This document shows, one piece after another, positions 18,601-25,140 of a stretch of 64,000 bases of DNA. The notes below the pieces were generated by a model. That model was not told where the DNA came from, made no database searches, and saw only the letters and a program-made list of their open reading frames with translations. Origin of the DNA: Thraustochytrium sp. TN22 (Eukaryota > Sar > Bigyra > Thraustochytrida > Thraustochytriidae); assembly GCA_013306675.1 (NCBI GenBank), contig JABLUY010000014.1, forward strand, positions 186,001-250,000, given 5' to 3'. The translations under genes and the position numbers were made by a program. Position 1 is the first letter of the stretch; each line of letters opens with the position of its first letter.

Positions 18601-21206
18601 AACATCTCCTCGCCGTACTCGCAGTTGGCCGCCAGGTTGCCCAGGCAGCGCGCGGCCTCGCGATTGGCAAGCGGTGCATCCGTCTGCAGCGCGCGGATGA
18701 GCGGGGCGATGGCACCCTTTTGTACGATGAGCGGCTGGTTCTCCACCTCCTCGGCCAGGTTGGCCAGCGTGCAGCAGGCCTGGCGTGCCATCTCCTCGTC
18801 TTCAGTCACCGAGCAGAGCTCGATGAGCGGCTCGAGGCCGCCGTGGCGGCAAATCTCCATCTTGTTGGCGTCTGCAAAACTCAGCGTGCACAGCGCCGGA
18901 AGCACCTCGCAGTGGATCTCAGCGTCGTTGGTGCGTGCAAGGAAGAGCACAGGCTCCAGGCCGCCTTCGTCCGTAATCTTCTTGCGGATTTCCGCATTGT
19001 GCGCCATGCGCACGAGCGCAAATGCGGCGTACTGGCGCACCTCTGGATCGGGCGAGCTGGACAGCGAGATGAGGAGCGGCAGAGCGCCCTCTTCGACGAG
19101 TTGGACGTGGTTCTCCACAGAGGACGCCAGGTTCGCGGTGGCGAGCACGGCAAAGCGCTGGATCTCGAGCTCGAGGTCCTCGGAGCGCGCCAGTGACATG
19201 AGCGGCTCCAGCGCTCCGGATTGCATGAGGGTGACTCGGTGCTTCGTGTTGGTGGACAGGTTGCCAATGCCCATGGCGCCCACGCGCTGCGAGGCCGTGT
19301 CGGGCGACAGGAGGTAGGAGATGAGGACCTGGTGGCCGCCGTTATCCACGACGCGCTCCTGGTTGCCCTCCTCGGCGGCCAAGTTGGCGATGGCGCGGCC
19401 GGCCTCGCGCTGCACCTCAACAAAGGGCGAGCGCAGTGCCTGCACAAGCTTCTCCACCGCCTGCTCATGACCCAGCTTGACCTGATTCTCCGGGATCTCC
19501 GCCACGTTGGCCAGGGCCGCGCAGGCCTGTCGCGAAACTTCCATATCCTCGTTGAGCGCGTGCTGCACAAGCGGCGGGAGCGCGCCGCTCTTGGCCATCT
19601 CGAACTTGGTCTCATCTGAAATGCTCAGGTTGCAGAGCGCCGCGACGACCTCGCGAAGCACCTCCACGTCGCGCGACTTGGTGAGCAGCACAAGGGGCTC
19701 CAGGCCACCCTCCTGAACGATCTTCATCTTGTTGGTGTCATTCACCGACAGGCCTCGGATTGCCGCCGCCGCTTGGTTGTGCACGTCCGGGTCCCGCGAG
19801 TAGCAGAGCGTGATGAGCGGCTGCAGACCGCCCATTTCGACAATGACCTCATGGTTGCGCGCGTTGGACGCCAAATTCGCAAGCGCGTATGCCACGTAGT
19901 ACTGGCTCATCACATCCGCCGCGTTTGAAAGCGAGTACAGGGCCGCCAACACCCCCTCCTGCAGCAGCGCGGGGTGGTTACTGATTGTGGCCGCCAGGTT
20001 CGCGATGCAGAGCACTGCGTAGCGGCGCGCTTCAATCTCGCGCTCGGAGTCGCCGGCCAGCTCGATCAGAGGCGCCACCGCGCCCTCCTGCACAATCTTG
20101 ACCTGGTACGCAACATTGGTTGCCAGGTTCGCGAGCCCCAGCGCGCCAAAGCGCTGCGAGCTGATGTCCCGCACCGAGAGCGCGTCGATGAGAGGGCGCA
20201 TGCCGCCCTCGCGCATGATCTGCTGCTGCACATCCCGGTTGGCCGCCAAGTTGGCAATGGCTCGGCACGCCTCGCCCTTGGTGGCGACATCATCCGAGAC
20301 AGCCAGGGCGATGAGCGGCGGCAGGCCGGACTCCTCCAGTAGCTTGTCGTGCAGTTCAACCATTTCCAGCAGGTTGGCCATCGTGCAAACCGCCTGCTTC
20401 TCCACCTCCGCATCGCCCGAGAGCGAGAGCGAGATGATGGTCGAGATGGCGCGGTCTGCGATCTCCGACTTGTTCTCATCCAGCGATGACAGCGAGTTGA
20501 GCGCCGCGCCGACCTCGCGCTGAATTGCCACGTCGTCGGACCGCGCCATGAGCACGAGCGGGTCCAGCACGCCCTCCTTGACAATCAGCGCGCGGTTCTC
20601 CGGTGTGATGGCCAGACCGCGCAGGCAGGCAAGCGCCTGGCGTTGCACGTTGGAGTCATCCGAGCAGGCCAGCTCCACAAGAGGAGCGATGGCGCCCTCC
20701 TCCACGATGCGTGCGCGGTACTCCTCATTGGACGCCAGGTTGCTGATGGCGAAGGCGGCATACCGGCCGCATTGGACGTCCTCTGCGCGGAGCAGCATGA
20801 TGAGGGATTCGATGGCGTTGAGCTGCACAATCTCCTCATGGTTGGCTGTGTTGGCTGCTAAATTTCCGAGCGCTAGCGCTGCATACTGCCGTCCTATGGT
20901 GTCTCCGGCTTCATTACCTATATAGTTGATGAGCGGCCGGCACACGCCCGCGTGCACCATCTTGACGCGGTTCTCCGCCGTCGATGCGATGTTGCCCAGC
21001 GCCAGCGCCGCGAAACGTTGCGTCTCCAGGTCTGCCGTGCGCTCCAGCAGCTGGATTAGCGTTGCGCATCCTCCCTTTTGCACGACACGCGTGTGGATGT
21101 CAGGGTGCGTCGAGAGGTCCGCAAGGCCGAAGGCCACTTCGCGCTGCTCACGCGGGCGCCGCACGCGCCTGCCGCGTGCGATCAGCGTCTCCAGCACCTT
21201 GGCCAT
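9678..21206 (-). CDS. Giant armadillo-repeat protein (about 88 ARM repeats)
   Basis: A single uninterrupted frame of 3842 residues from the first ATG at 21206. The frame stays open upstream only from a TTG at 21431, through Arg/Pro-rich sequence I take as leader. Almost the whole protein is about 88 armadillo-like repeats of some 41-42 residues. Each has the signature of a QRYAA-ALANLA helix, then an N-x-x-I-V helix and an EGGL/GALPPLI helix. This resembles Vac8 and beta-catenin-type ARM arrays, but both have around a dozen repeats. Repeat subtypes recur in fixed order with a period of about seven repeats. An acidic Glu/Ala/Asp-rich linker (about residues 2785-2850) interrupts the array. The C-terminal 60 residues are Ser/Gly/Ala-rich and end Lys-rich. 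No enzyme domain, signal peptide or membrane span is visible. The likely role is a very large scaffold; partners are unknown. It is head-to-head with KAP3, itself an ARM protein. Confidence 0.92.
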   Translation of the reverse strand: MAKVLETLIARGRRVRRPREQREVAFGLADLSTHPDIHTRVVQKGGCATLIQLLERTADLETQRFAALALGNIASTAENRVKMVHAGVCRPLINYIGNEAGDTIGRQYAALALGNLAANTANHEEIVQLNAIESLIMLLRAEDVQCGRYAAFAISNLASNEEYRARIVEEGAIAPLVELACSDDSNVQRQALACLRGLAITPENRALIVKEGVLDPLVLMARSDDVAIQREVGAALNSLSSLDENKSEIADRAISTIISLSLSGDAEVEKQAVCTMANLLEMVELHDKLLEESGLPPLIALAVSDDVATKGEACRAIANLAANRDVQQQIMREGGMRPLIDALSVRDISSQRFGALGLANLATNVAYQVKIVQEGAVAPLIELAGDSEREIEARRYAVLCIANLAATISNHPALLQEGVLAALYSLSNAADVMSQYYVAYALANLASNARNHEVIVEMGGLQPLITLCYSRDPDVHNQAAAAIRGLSVNDTNKMKIVQEGGLEPLVLLTKSRDVEVLREVVAALCNLSISDETKFEMAKSGALPPLVQHALNEDMEVSRQACAALANVAEIPENQVKLGHEQAVEKLVQALRSPFVEVQREAGRAIANLAAEEGNQERVVDNGGHQVLISYLLSPDTASQRVGAMGIGNLSTNTKHRVTLMQSGALEPLMSLARSEDLELEIQRFAVLATANLASSVENHVQLVEEGALPLLISLSSSPDPEVRQYAAFALVRMAHNAEIRKKITDEGGLEPVLFLARTNDAEIHCEVLPALCTLSFADANKMEICRHGGLEPLIELCSVTEDEEMARQACCTLANLAEEVENQPLIVQKGAIAPLIRALQTDAPLANREAARCLGNLAANCEYGEEMFRGGVVDCLVLMLRYDDMGCQRMASMALANLATNIKLQPKLVLMEVVEPMITMASKGLDPNTTSDAETERYALLCLANLAVSHENHEYLINAGTLDLVVGFSKSRDVVCRQHAIYALGNFASNPNNLDTIVEGGCLKPIISFAFPGDENVQFQAVATLRGLAVNADVRLAIVRNGGVEPLILAAQADSIETQREAAAAICNLTLNEENKVAVGRSGCLPALIQLVQSCDRERERYALIAIGNIAEMVEGRTQRIMIEEGVLAALMKVAGSEVAEIQREVARCLALFASCSDSQRDLISCGGLTQIMAYVKGKDLKCQRYGALGLSNLALEHSNHVDLIEQGALPALVRVAQSDDMETRRCVAFTLECLCANEASHAIGERVGLVRPLVSLAMQDDPETHLHAIIAMRHLALNAANRIKLVELGALAPLIRLGSGSNVEVLREVAAALRNLSLSEENKLTIVKAGVLSVLVTFGHSGDMEVAHQACGVLANLAEVTENQGPMVEAGALQHLKFVLRSKSIAVQREASRAIANLSAEYAHTSEIASGGALPPLIAALSSPDVMSQRYAAMGISNLATHVANQPRILQEGGLDSLIHLAGFGNGDIECQRYAVFGLCNLSCTRSNHPPLIQRAVLPLLAELMEHDDVEIRNAATFAIANFAASADNHQLLLEESVVEPLVYLIGLEDAEAQLRATAALRGLACDPVIRNLIIEEGALDPLLELAKSSNVAVQHEVLACLCNLSLSGCIGDQHQTVARAINVAGLVSFLCSADTTYRLFGAVALGNIASAEEHHENIVQGGALAPLITVSNSADLETQRAIGYALCNLASKEENREAVIAEGGLPPLIALACSEDIDDMRAAIATLRGMAASPEARERIVQEGGLEALMMGARTRDIIIWREVAACAFNLAMNENTKLEIAQNEVLPEIIRLCKTGEEDVVRYCCGCLANMAENNTTHELIVSIEGVGFLCALTSVRNAKMTGVYREATRALANLGADFHMQERLVQDGAHFSFVRAMCYEADPVTQRLGALGIMNLTTRPKFHEQVVEREVGEPTSPEFAGAVRALADLVRLRVDELGRVDLSRDDMEARRYATLALGNLAANPINHEQIMECEALGPLVAALGRPGVIDDAETHFNAAFAIGKLAKNPALLETIGRAGAMAPLITVAQKAPTAQARCQAISALRRILNEDRNRDEALELRSRLFPALADAGKTSDLEVQREVAAALCNLSVSDDAKLALSGCGPHKPDLDCLRVLITLAQSTDIEVSRQACAALANVAEDPETHPIMVDEQGIHFLSVLMRSRKVEVYREASRAVSNLLGSLHVTHKTFLDEDGLPSVFRVAKSEDLQCQLHAALCYRKLTPNVRTHAEMCTSAGLKPLFNLVLNAEEPVIQMHAMSALRDVASNPELKWTLYREGGLKIMVDLLAQQNSVLARMRQDEEAHRAKSRKPNEELVREVDDAGVSKNLFSVELSCLAAAGLRHMSLNDRVKRQITELGGLVALVEAARGAKNVDLMAQIAHTLANMAENPENQLTIVEEDGLLALLHMSKSQSEAVREGVARAHASLTANAHNQADVYIKEDIRSLLQLCWSASEETARYASMATGNLAINHLNQATIARCGGIPPLVHLCASANADCRHYAARCLYRLAAAAENQGRITECQGVPALVGLLGAEQSDDCRTASCMALCNLASDLRNQAIIVQAKGLGPLVSVLRDGSPQCQRYAAMTLCNLAENPDNQSLIAEVGALGPLIDGTRSTATSDLETQRYCGMCLCNLSVNIPNRRRIVEAGGLGPLVQLANSSRLECQRSSALALYNLSCVPANHEAIIKDRGTVPLVQLAQSQDVDCRRYAAMTLCNLAANAATRADATKGGGLQAMVLVAKDPDMDCKRYGLIGLCNLACDRGTQVQVIVHGGLGPILRGTEGGVAHAERRERQYRRQEAKEALVAGGNGQQARSSSEEKEDAEAARADAEADDAGDDESITDVDILRYAAMALTNISANEENHSVLLAKGSIERLVALTKCGDDDVVQYAAFALANMASNAEIHNKLGKGGAIPPLIALAHSEDENARCLALAALRRLATNAANRGLLVQHRVLGPLAAAVNAKGDECPVEIQREVAATLSNLSLSDENKPAIAASEVLPVMIRLAQSPDEEIARQACGAIANIAEDTDTHKFIAQRGGGEFMIGLMHHTSLSVHREASRAVANLLTSFENHAQIIQNGIVGLVHLALSQDPECLYNAALAFRKLAPNIESHANIINKGGLQSLFYLTQVQDIKIQRQAATAMRDLAANPDHRQRYAEEGGVHALIKLARDDSLDLRTLAVASLRHLSQHKLIKKMIVQEGGLLPVLRCCGSLNLNLRLQCAGLLANLSEDLENQVIMVEDGAVPHLVELAHVNNDEMQQDVSRCFANLTSNEENNIKAYKQGALRALVKLTNSSDTVCQRYAAMGLRFLSTNAEIRVFIVKEGLLKPFLALAQSPLLDYQRTAAAALASFSLNEENKTKLVREGGLGQILACMQFKDLEVQRDCAFALANVADSPEYHVDIAREGGIEVLSEVGLGEDARVQRDCARALSCISVPGELKPLLLKKGALPTLFAMARSLDIATQRFATLALCNLAAGDDKTEIVEQGAARPLLFLARFPDVEVQRYAALAVAGLALGDHGDNKIRLVEEGAVSPLVDLVRFPDVEVQRSAILGLTALALGKHAATKMAIAQEKGVMPVLSLVANSRDLVCVRSALYCVGCCCEAEEVKARIMEQGGLVTVLSQAHNGDMEIKRNCAYVFALLAESMVYHDDLVRDGAMDIIIEYAAIEDVEVQEYAAFSLAHLASNRDLQIRLVQAGALRPLVAMMSTQAEPRHYAGLALLKLADNYENHIKIASEGGIQALLRLARARSTDEELQYKAALTVGHLASNAVKLLPQEDQDDFNRFTASQASGGGQAASGPSSAANDTTGQPVGSLARKMAQSKTKEFLDKSIKKTR

Positions 21207-21903
21207 CTTCTCGAGGACCGCGAGCGCCGCTGCCCGCGGTCTCGCGTCGTTCTTTGCGGCCTCGCGCCGCGCGCCTCTAGCTCTAGCTCTACTTCGTCCA
21301 GGTGACCGGCGGCGACCGCTGCCGCTGCCGGGCGACCAGGGCTGCGACACGGGCGAAGGACCGGGCGCTTCACTGAGCGACCCTTTCCCCGCTCTTGCCA
21401 AGGGCGGCCCTTGCCCGCGACTCTGGCTCAAGGCGCGATGTGATGTGTGAGCTTGGCGGGCCCGTCAGAGTCAACGGACACATGTTTGCTAGTTATGCGC
21501 GCGCTGTCTCTGTCAACGTGCTCGCACCGCCTCTCATCCCTTAGCATCGACCAGACGAGATCGCTCAAATCGCCTGCGCTGGTGGAGCAAGCCGCGGCGG
21601 CGGGGCACGAGCGCGCCGCGCTCCGGGTCTGTGTGCCGGCTGGCTGTTCAAGCCGCGCACGCCCGGGCAGCTGCGTCAAGGGCGAGCGAGCGAGCATCCA
21701 AGCAGCTCAGCTCGCTCGACGAACTTCGAGCTTGCCGGAGCTGAAGCTTGAAAGCTCGGGGCAGCAGCAGCGAGGTGCTCTCACCAGCGAAGCGCGCTCC
21801 CGGTGAAGAGCATCGTAAACGTCTCGCGCTGCGCAAGCGCGCGCTGACGCAGGTCGTCGTGGTCGGTGCGTCGGACTGCATTTTCTAAGAAGTCCAGCAC
21901 CAA
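21207..21903. promoter_or_regulatory. Shared upstream region of the giant ARM gene and KAP3
   Basis: These 697 bases lie between two divergent start codons. The left third is still open in the ARM frame but has no ATG and is Arg/Pro-rich, so it is probably leader. A CTAGCTCTAGCTCTA stretch lies near 21280. I found no RFX X-box-like palindrome by eye. Confidence 0.4.
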
Positions 21904-24756
21904 ATGCCGACGCATCATGACTACGATGCGGCGCCAGCGACGCAGTACGACGGTACAGACTACCGCGAAAACCCCAAGTACCTGAAGCGCAAGGTGAAGT
22001 CGGGTCACGTGACGCTGGATGAGAGACGGCGCGACCTGGTGCTGACGTACGAGGTCGAGGCGACGGTGGTGGGAGACACGGGCAAGGCGATGCAGACGGA
22101 GCGCAAGACACATAGCATGGCGATGAAGGTGAAGCTAGACGCGCACACAAACGTACAGCTATACGCGCGGCAGCTGGTAAGCCAGAGCGACCTGATTCCG
22201 AACAGCAAGGTGGATCACGTGGAGCGTCTGCTGCAGCAGCTCAAGGAGCTGACGTTGGAGGACCGGTACCGAGCGGATTCGTCCAAGAAGGTGACGCGCG
22301 ACAGCGAACGCAAGCGTAAGGAGGAGCACCGGCGGGCGAAGCGCGACGCGCGGCGGCAGCGCGAGGAGGAAAAGGCCAAGGAGGAGCAGGCCAAAGCAGA
22401 TATGGAGGACTTGGACGACTACCTGGAGAAGCTGTACGAGGAGGATATGGATGCAAAGGTGGCAGGCACGGGCATGATCTTGCAGCTGGCGCGCAACGCT
22501 GGGAATCTGGAGGATCTCTCGGAGAACGAGGCGCTCATGGGCGCACTCTCGCGCACGCTGCACGAGGATGCGCGTCGCAAGATGGAGCTGGCGCTGCAGA
22601 TCATGAACATCTTCTGCGCCTTCTCCACCTTTTCGCAGTTCCACCAGTGTCTGCACAGCTACCAGGTGGGCAACAACACGATGCGCATCATTCGGTGGGA
22701 GTTGGAGCGGCACGATGCGCGCGTGCAGGAGATGACTCTCCTCGAGCGCGTCGCCGAGGCGCAGGCACGCGGTGAGGAGCCCGAGGTGGATCCGCGCAAG
22801 TCCAAGAAGCGCGCTGAGCCCGTGGACCTCAAGATGGAGCGTGCCAAGACGCGCGCCCTGGAGCGCAAGCAGGACAAGCTGCTCTCGGCCTGCATGCACG
22901 TGTTGCTTAACCTGGCTGAGGACGACCGCGTGGAGCGCAAGATGGCCAAGCGGGATTTGGCAAAGGACCTGGTGCGCATCGTTTCGACGCGACAGTCCAA
23001 AAATGCGGACCTCCTCGTGCAGGTATGCACCTTCATTCAGAAGCTGGCCATCACGCGCGAGAACAAGGACGCTTTCCGCGACCTGCGTCTGGTGGAGCAC
23101 CTCATCAACTTCATCCCGTGCTCCAACGAGCGCCTCATGCGCACCGTGCTCTCAGCGCTGTTCAACCTGTCCTTTGACGCGACTGTCCGCGAGCAGCTTG
23201 TCAAGGCCTCGGCCATCCCGAAGCTGGTTGACCTGCTGCAGGAGAAGCAGTACCGCGGCGCTGCGCTGCGCCTGCTGTACCACTTGTCCATGGACGACGC
23301 TTGCAAGTCCATGTTTACCTACACAGAGCTGATCCCCTACATGATGCGTATGATCATCGACTTCCCCGCGCCGCACGTCGCCAAGGAGCTCGCAGCGCTC
23401 GCCATTAACCTGAGCCTGAACGAGCGCAACTGCAATTTCATGTGCCAGGGCACCAACTTCAAGGGGCTTATCGAGCGCGCCATTAAGCGCCAGGACCCCC
23501 TCCTGCTCAAGGTCGTGCGCAACCTGGCGCGCTGGACGCTCGGCATGCAGACCTCGCTGCCGGACCCGCGGCCCACCGCGCGCGCTGCAGCGGCCGCCGA
23601 TGAGAAGCGCATCGACGCGCTCTGCCGCGGGGGTGAGTCCAAGAACGGCCAAGACGACGAAGAAGAAGACGGTGTCGTCGGCCAGGACGCCGCTGCGCTC
23701 GTGCGCGCCGGCTCGGGCTCCTCTCCGGGCAGCTCGAGCCGGTCCGGAGCGCGTGCCGCGGACTACAAACACAAGCGGATGTGGGGCCCTTACGTTAAGG
23801 ACCTTATCGTCCTTATGAAGCACACGGACAATCAGGGCGTTCTTGTGGAGGCCATGGGGATCCTCGCCTGCCTGACGCCGGCCGACCTCCCCAAGTCCGA
23901 CAGCTTCGGCCATCTTATTCTCGAGCACGACCTCATCGAGTTCCTGCACAAGCACCTGCTTCCGGGCTTCTCCGAGGATGATCTCTTGCTCGAGGTCATT
24001 ATGATGCTCGGCCAGTTCTGCCTCGACGCTGATGCTGCGCGCCTGCTCTGCGGCTCGCCGCTCATCAAGCTCGTCTACGACGTCCTGCACGAGAAGCAGG
24101 ACGACGCCGAGATTGTCCTGCAGACGCTTTTCACCTTTCACCGTCTCCTGCGCCACAAGACCACGGGCCACGCGCTGCTCTATGAGACCCAGATGCCGCG
24201 AGACGTGTGCGAGCTGCTCGAGCACGCCAACCCGGTCGTGCGGTGCATGGCCGACAACCTGCTGGACCTCGTTGTGGACCATGACGAAGCCAACGAGACC
24301 TCCATGGACCTCAACCGCCGCCTTGCGCGCAAGGCCATGGCCGGCTCCCGCGACGAGAACGCGCGCCGCCGCCGTGGAGACCTCAACGACATCGCCGACG
24401 ATGGCCCCGACAGCATCGACCTCGACCAGGACTACTACTTCGAGCTCAAGGGCGCCATCTCCAAGATGGTCCGCGCCAAGCGCTTCAGTATCCACAACAA
24501 GGAGTGGGTCGATATGGTCACCCAGGAGGAGCTCGACGAGCTCGAGGACGAGGAGGACTCCGAATCCGACATTCACGCCCACCCCCACCCCCGCCGTCAT
24601 CGTCGCCACGACGACCTCCTTGACGACGAGGAGGAAGCCATCCGCGTGCACGCCGCCGCTTACCGTCACCACGCTGCCGACTACAACCCGGCCAGCCCGC
24701 TCTCCCCGGACTCCTTCCTCAACGACAACTCCCTCTCTGTCATCGAGGACTACTAA
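21904..24756 (+). CDS. KIFAP3: Kinesin-associated protein 3 (KAP3), kinesin-II subunit
   Basis: 950 residues, single exon, starting at ATG 21904. KAP3 is the non-motor ARM-repeat subunit of heterotrimeric kinesin-II, which drives anterograde intraflagellar transport. Family landmarks are in order: YLKRKVKSG near residue 26, the VTYEVEAT-like strand, the acidic DDYLEKLYEED segment, ILQLARN, FCAFSTFSQFH, LLNLAEDDRVE, IPCSNERLM, LFNLSFD, LYHLSMDD-CKSMF, DPLLLKVVRN, EDDLLLEVIMM and the tail NKEWVDMV. This follows animal KAP3 along its length. Odd points are a charged insert (about 120-165) and a low-complexity insert near residues 555-620 between ARM repeats; the latter has no stop and stays in frame. 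The C-terminal tail is Asp/His-rich. Presence implies a cilium or flagellum built by IFT. Confidence 0.95.
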   Translation: MPTHHDYDAAPATQYDGTDYRENPKYLKRKVKSGHVTLDERRRDLVLTYEVEATVVGDTGKAMQTERKTHSMAMKVKLDAHTNVQLYARQLVSQSDLIPNSKVDHVERLLQQLKELTLEDRYRADSSKKVTRDSERKRKEEHRRAKRDARRQREEEKAKEEQAKADMEDLDDYLEKLYEEDMDAKVAGTGMILQLARNAGNLEDLSENEALMGALSRTLHEDARRKMELALQIMNIFCAFSTFSQFHQCLHSYQVGNNTMRIIRWELERHDARVQEMTLLERVAEAQARGEEPEVDPRKSKKRAEPVDLKMERAKTRALERKQDKLLSACMHVLLNLAEDDRVERKMAKRDLAKDLVRIVSTRQSKNADLLVQVCTFIQKLAITRENKDAFRDLRLVEHLINFIPCSNERLMRTVLSALFNLSFDATVREQLVKASAIPKLVDLLQEKQYRGAALRLLYHLSMDDACKSMFTYTELIPYMMRMIIDFPAPHVAKELAALAINLSLNERNCNFMCQGTNFKGLIERAIKRQDPLLLKVVRNLARWTLGMQTSLPDPRPTARAAAAADEKRIDALCRGGESKNGQDDEEEDGVVGQDAAALVRAGSGSSPGSSSRSGARAADYKHKRMWGPYVKDLIVLMKHTDNQGVLVEAMGILACLTPADLPKSDSFGHLILEHDLIEFLHKHLLPGFSEDDLLLEVIMMLGQFCLDADAARLLCGSPLIKLVYDVLHEKQDDAEIVLQTLFTFHRLLRHKTTGHALLYETQMPRDVCELLEHANPVVRCMADNLLDLVVDHDEANETSMDLNRRLARKAMAGSRDENARRRRGDLNDIADDGPDSIDLDQDYYFELKGAISKMVRAKRFSIHNKEWVDMVTQEELDELEDEEDSESDIHAHPHPRRHRRHDDLLDDEEEAIRVHAAAYRHHAADYNPASPLSPDSFLNDNSLSVIEDY

Positions 24757-25140
24757 TTAGACGACGGCACCACCGCATGCAACATTCCTGGCCCGTAAGA
24801 GTGGCCGCTCTCGGCCAAAGAATCGATCTGTCCATCCCATGGCTTTACTCCCTGTCAGCGAGCGTGACATCGAACTTGAGCTTGAGCCCAAGCGAGTTGG
24901 TTGAGTTGACGTTGGGGTTACGTTGACTTCCGTTGACTCGGACGCATCGTGGTAGCGTAGCAAGTCTGCTTCAAGTCCCACAGAGTCCCAACCCCCGAAA
25001 GGTCGCGCGCGGAAGACGGCGACGAGCGGCGCGGCGCGGCGCGGCGCGGCGTGGGGTAGCGTGGCGCAGCACCGCCGGGCGCGGCGCGGCGCGGCGCGGC
25101 GCGGCGCGGCGCGGCATAGGGGGGCGCGCGCCTGGTCGAC
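24757..25140. promoter_or_regulatory. KAP3 3' flank and DNAAF5 upstream region
   Basis: 384 bases without a gene. Three TTGAC motifs lie at 24906, 24923 and 24933. A G/C-only tandem run (GGCGC units, 25028-25112) fills most of the last 110 bases before the DNAAF5 start codon. Confidence 0.45.
25028..25112. repeat. GGCGC pentanucleotide tandem repeat
   Basis: Two blocks of perfect GGCGC units are separated by a short unique segment (about 25053-25078), directly upstream of the DNAAF5 start codon and probably in its leader. Confidence 0.85.

Noticed and set aside
23625-23770. Possible unspliced intron in KAP3 at the low-complexity insert (starts GGTGAGTCC)
   Set aside because: The insert has no stop, stays in frame and has no convincing pyrimidine tract and acceptor; a loop between ARM repeats is simpler.
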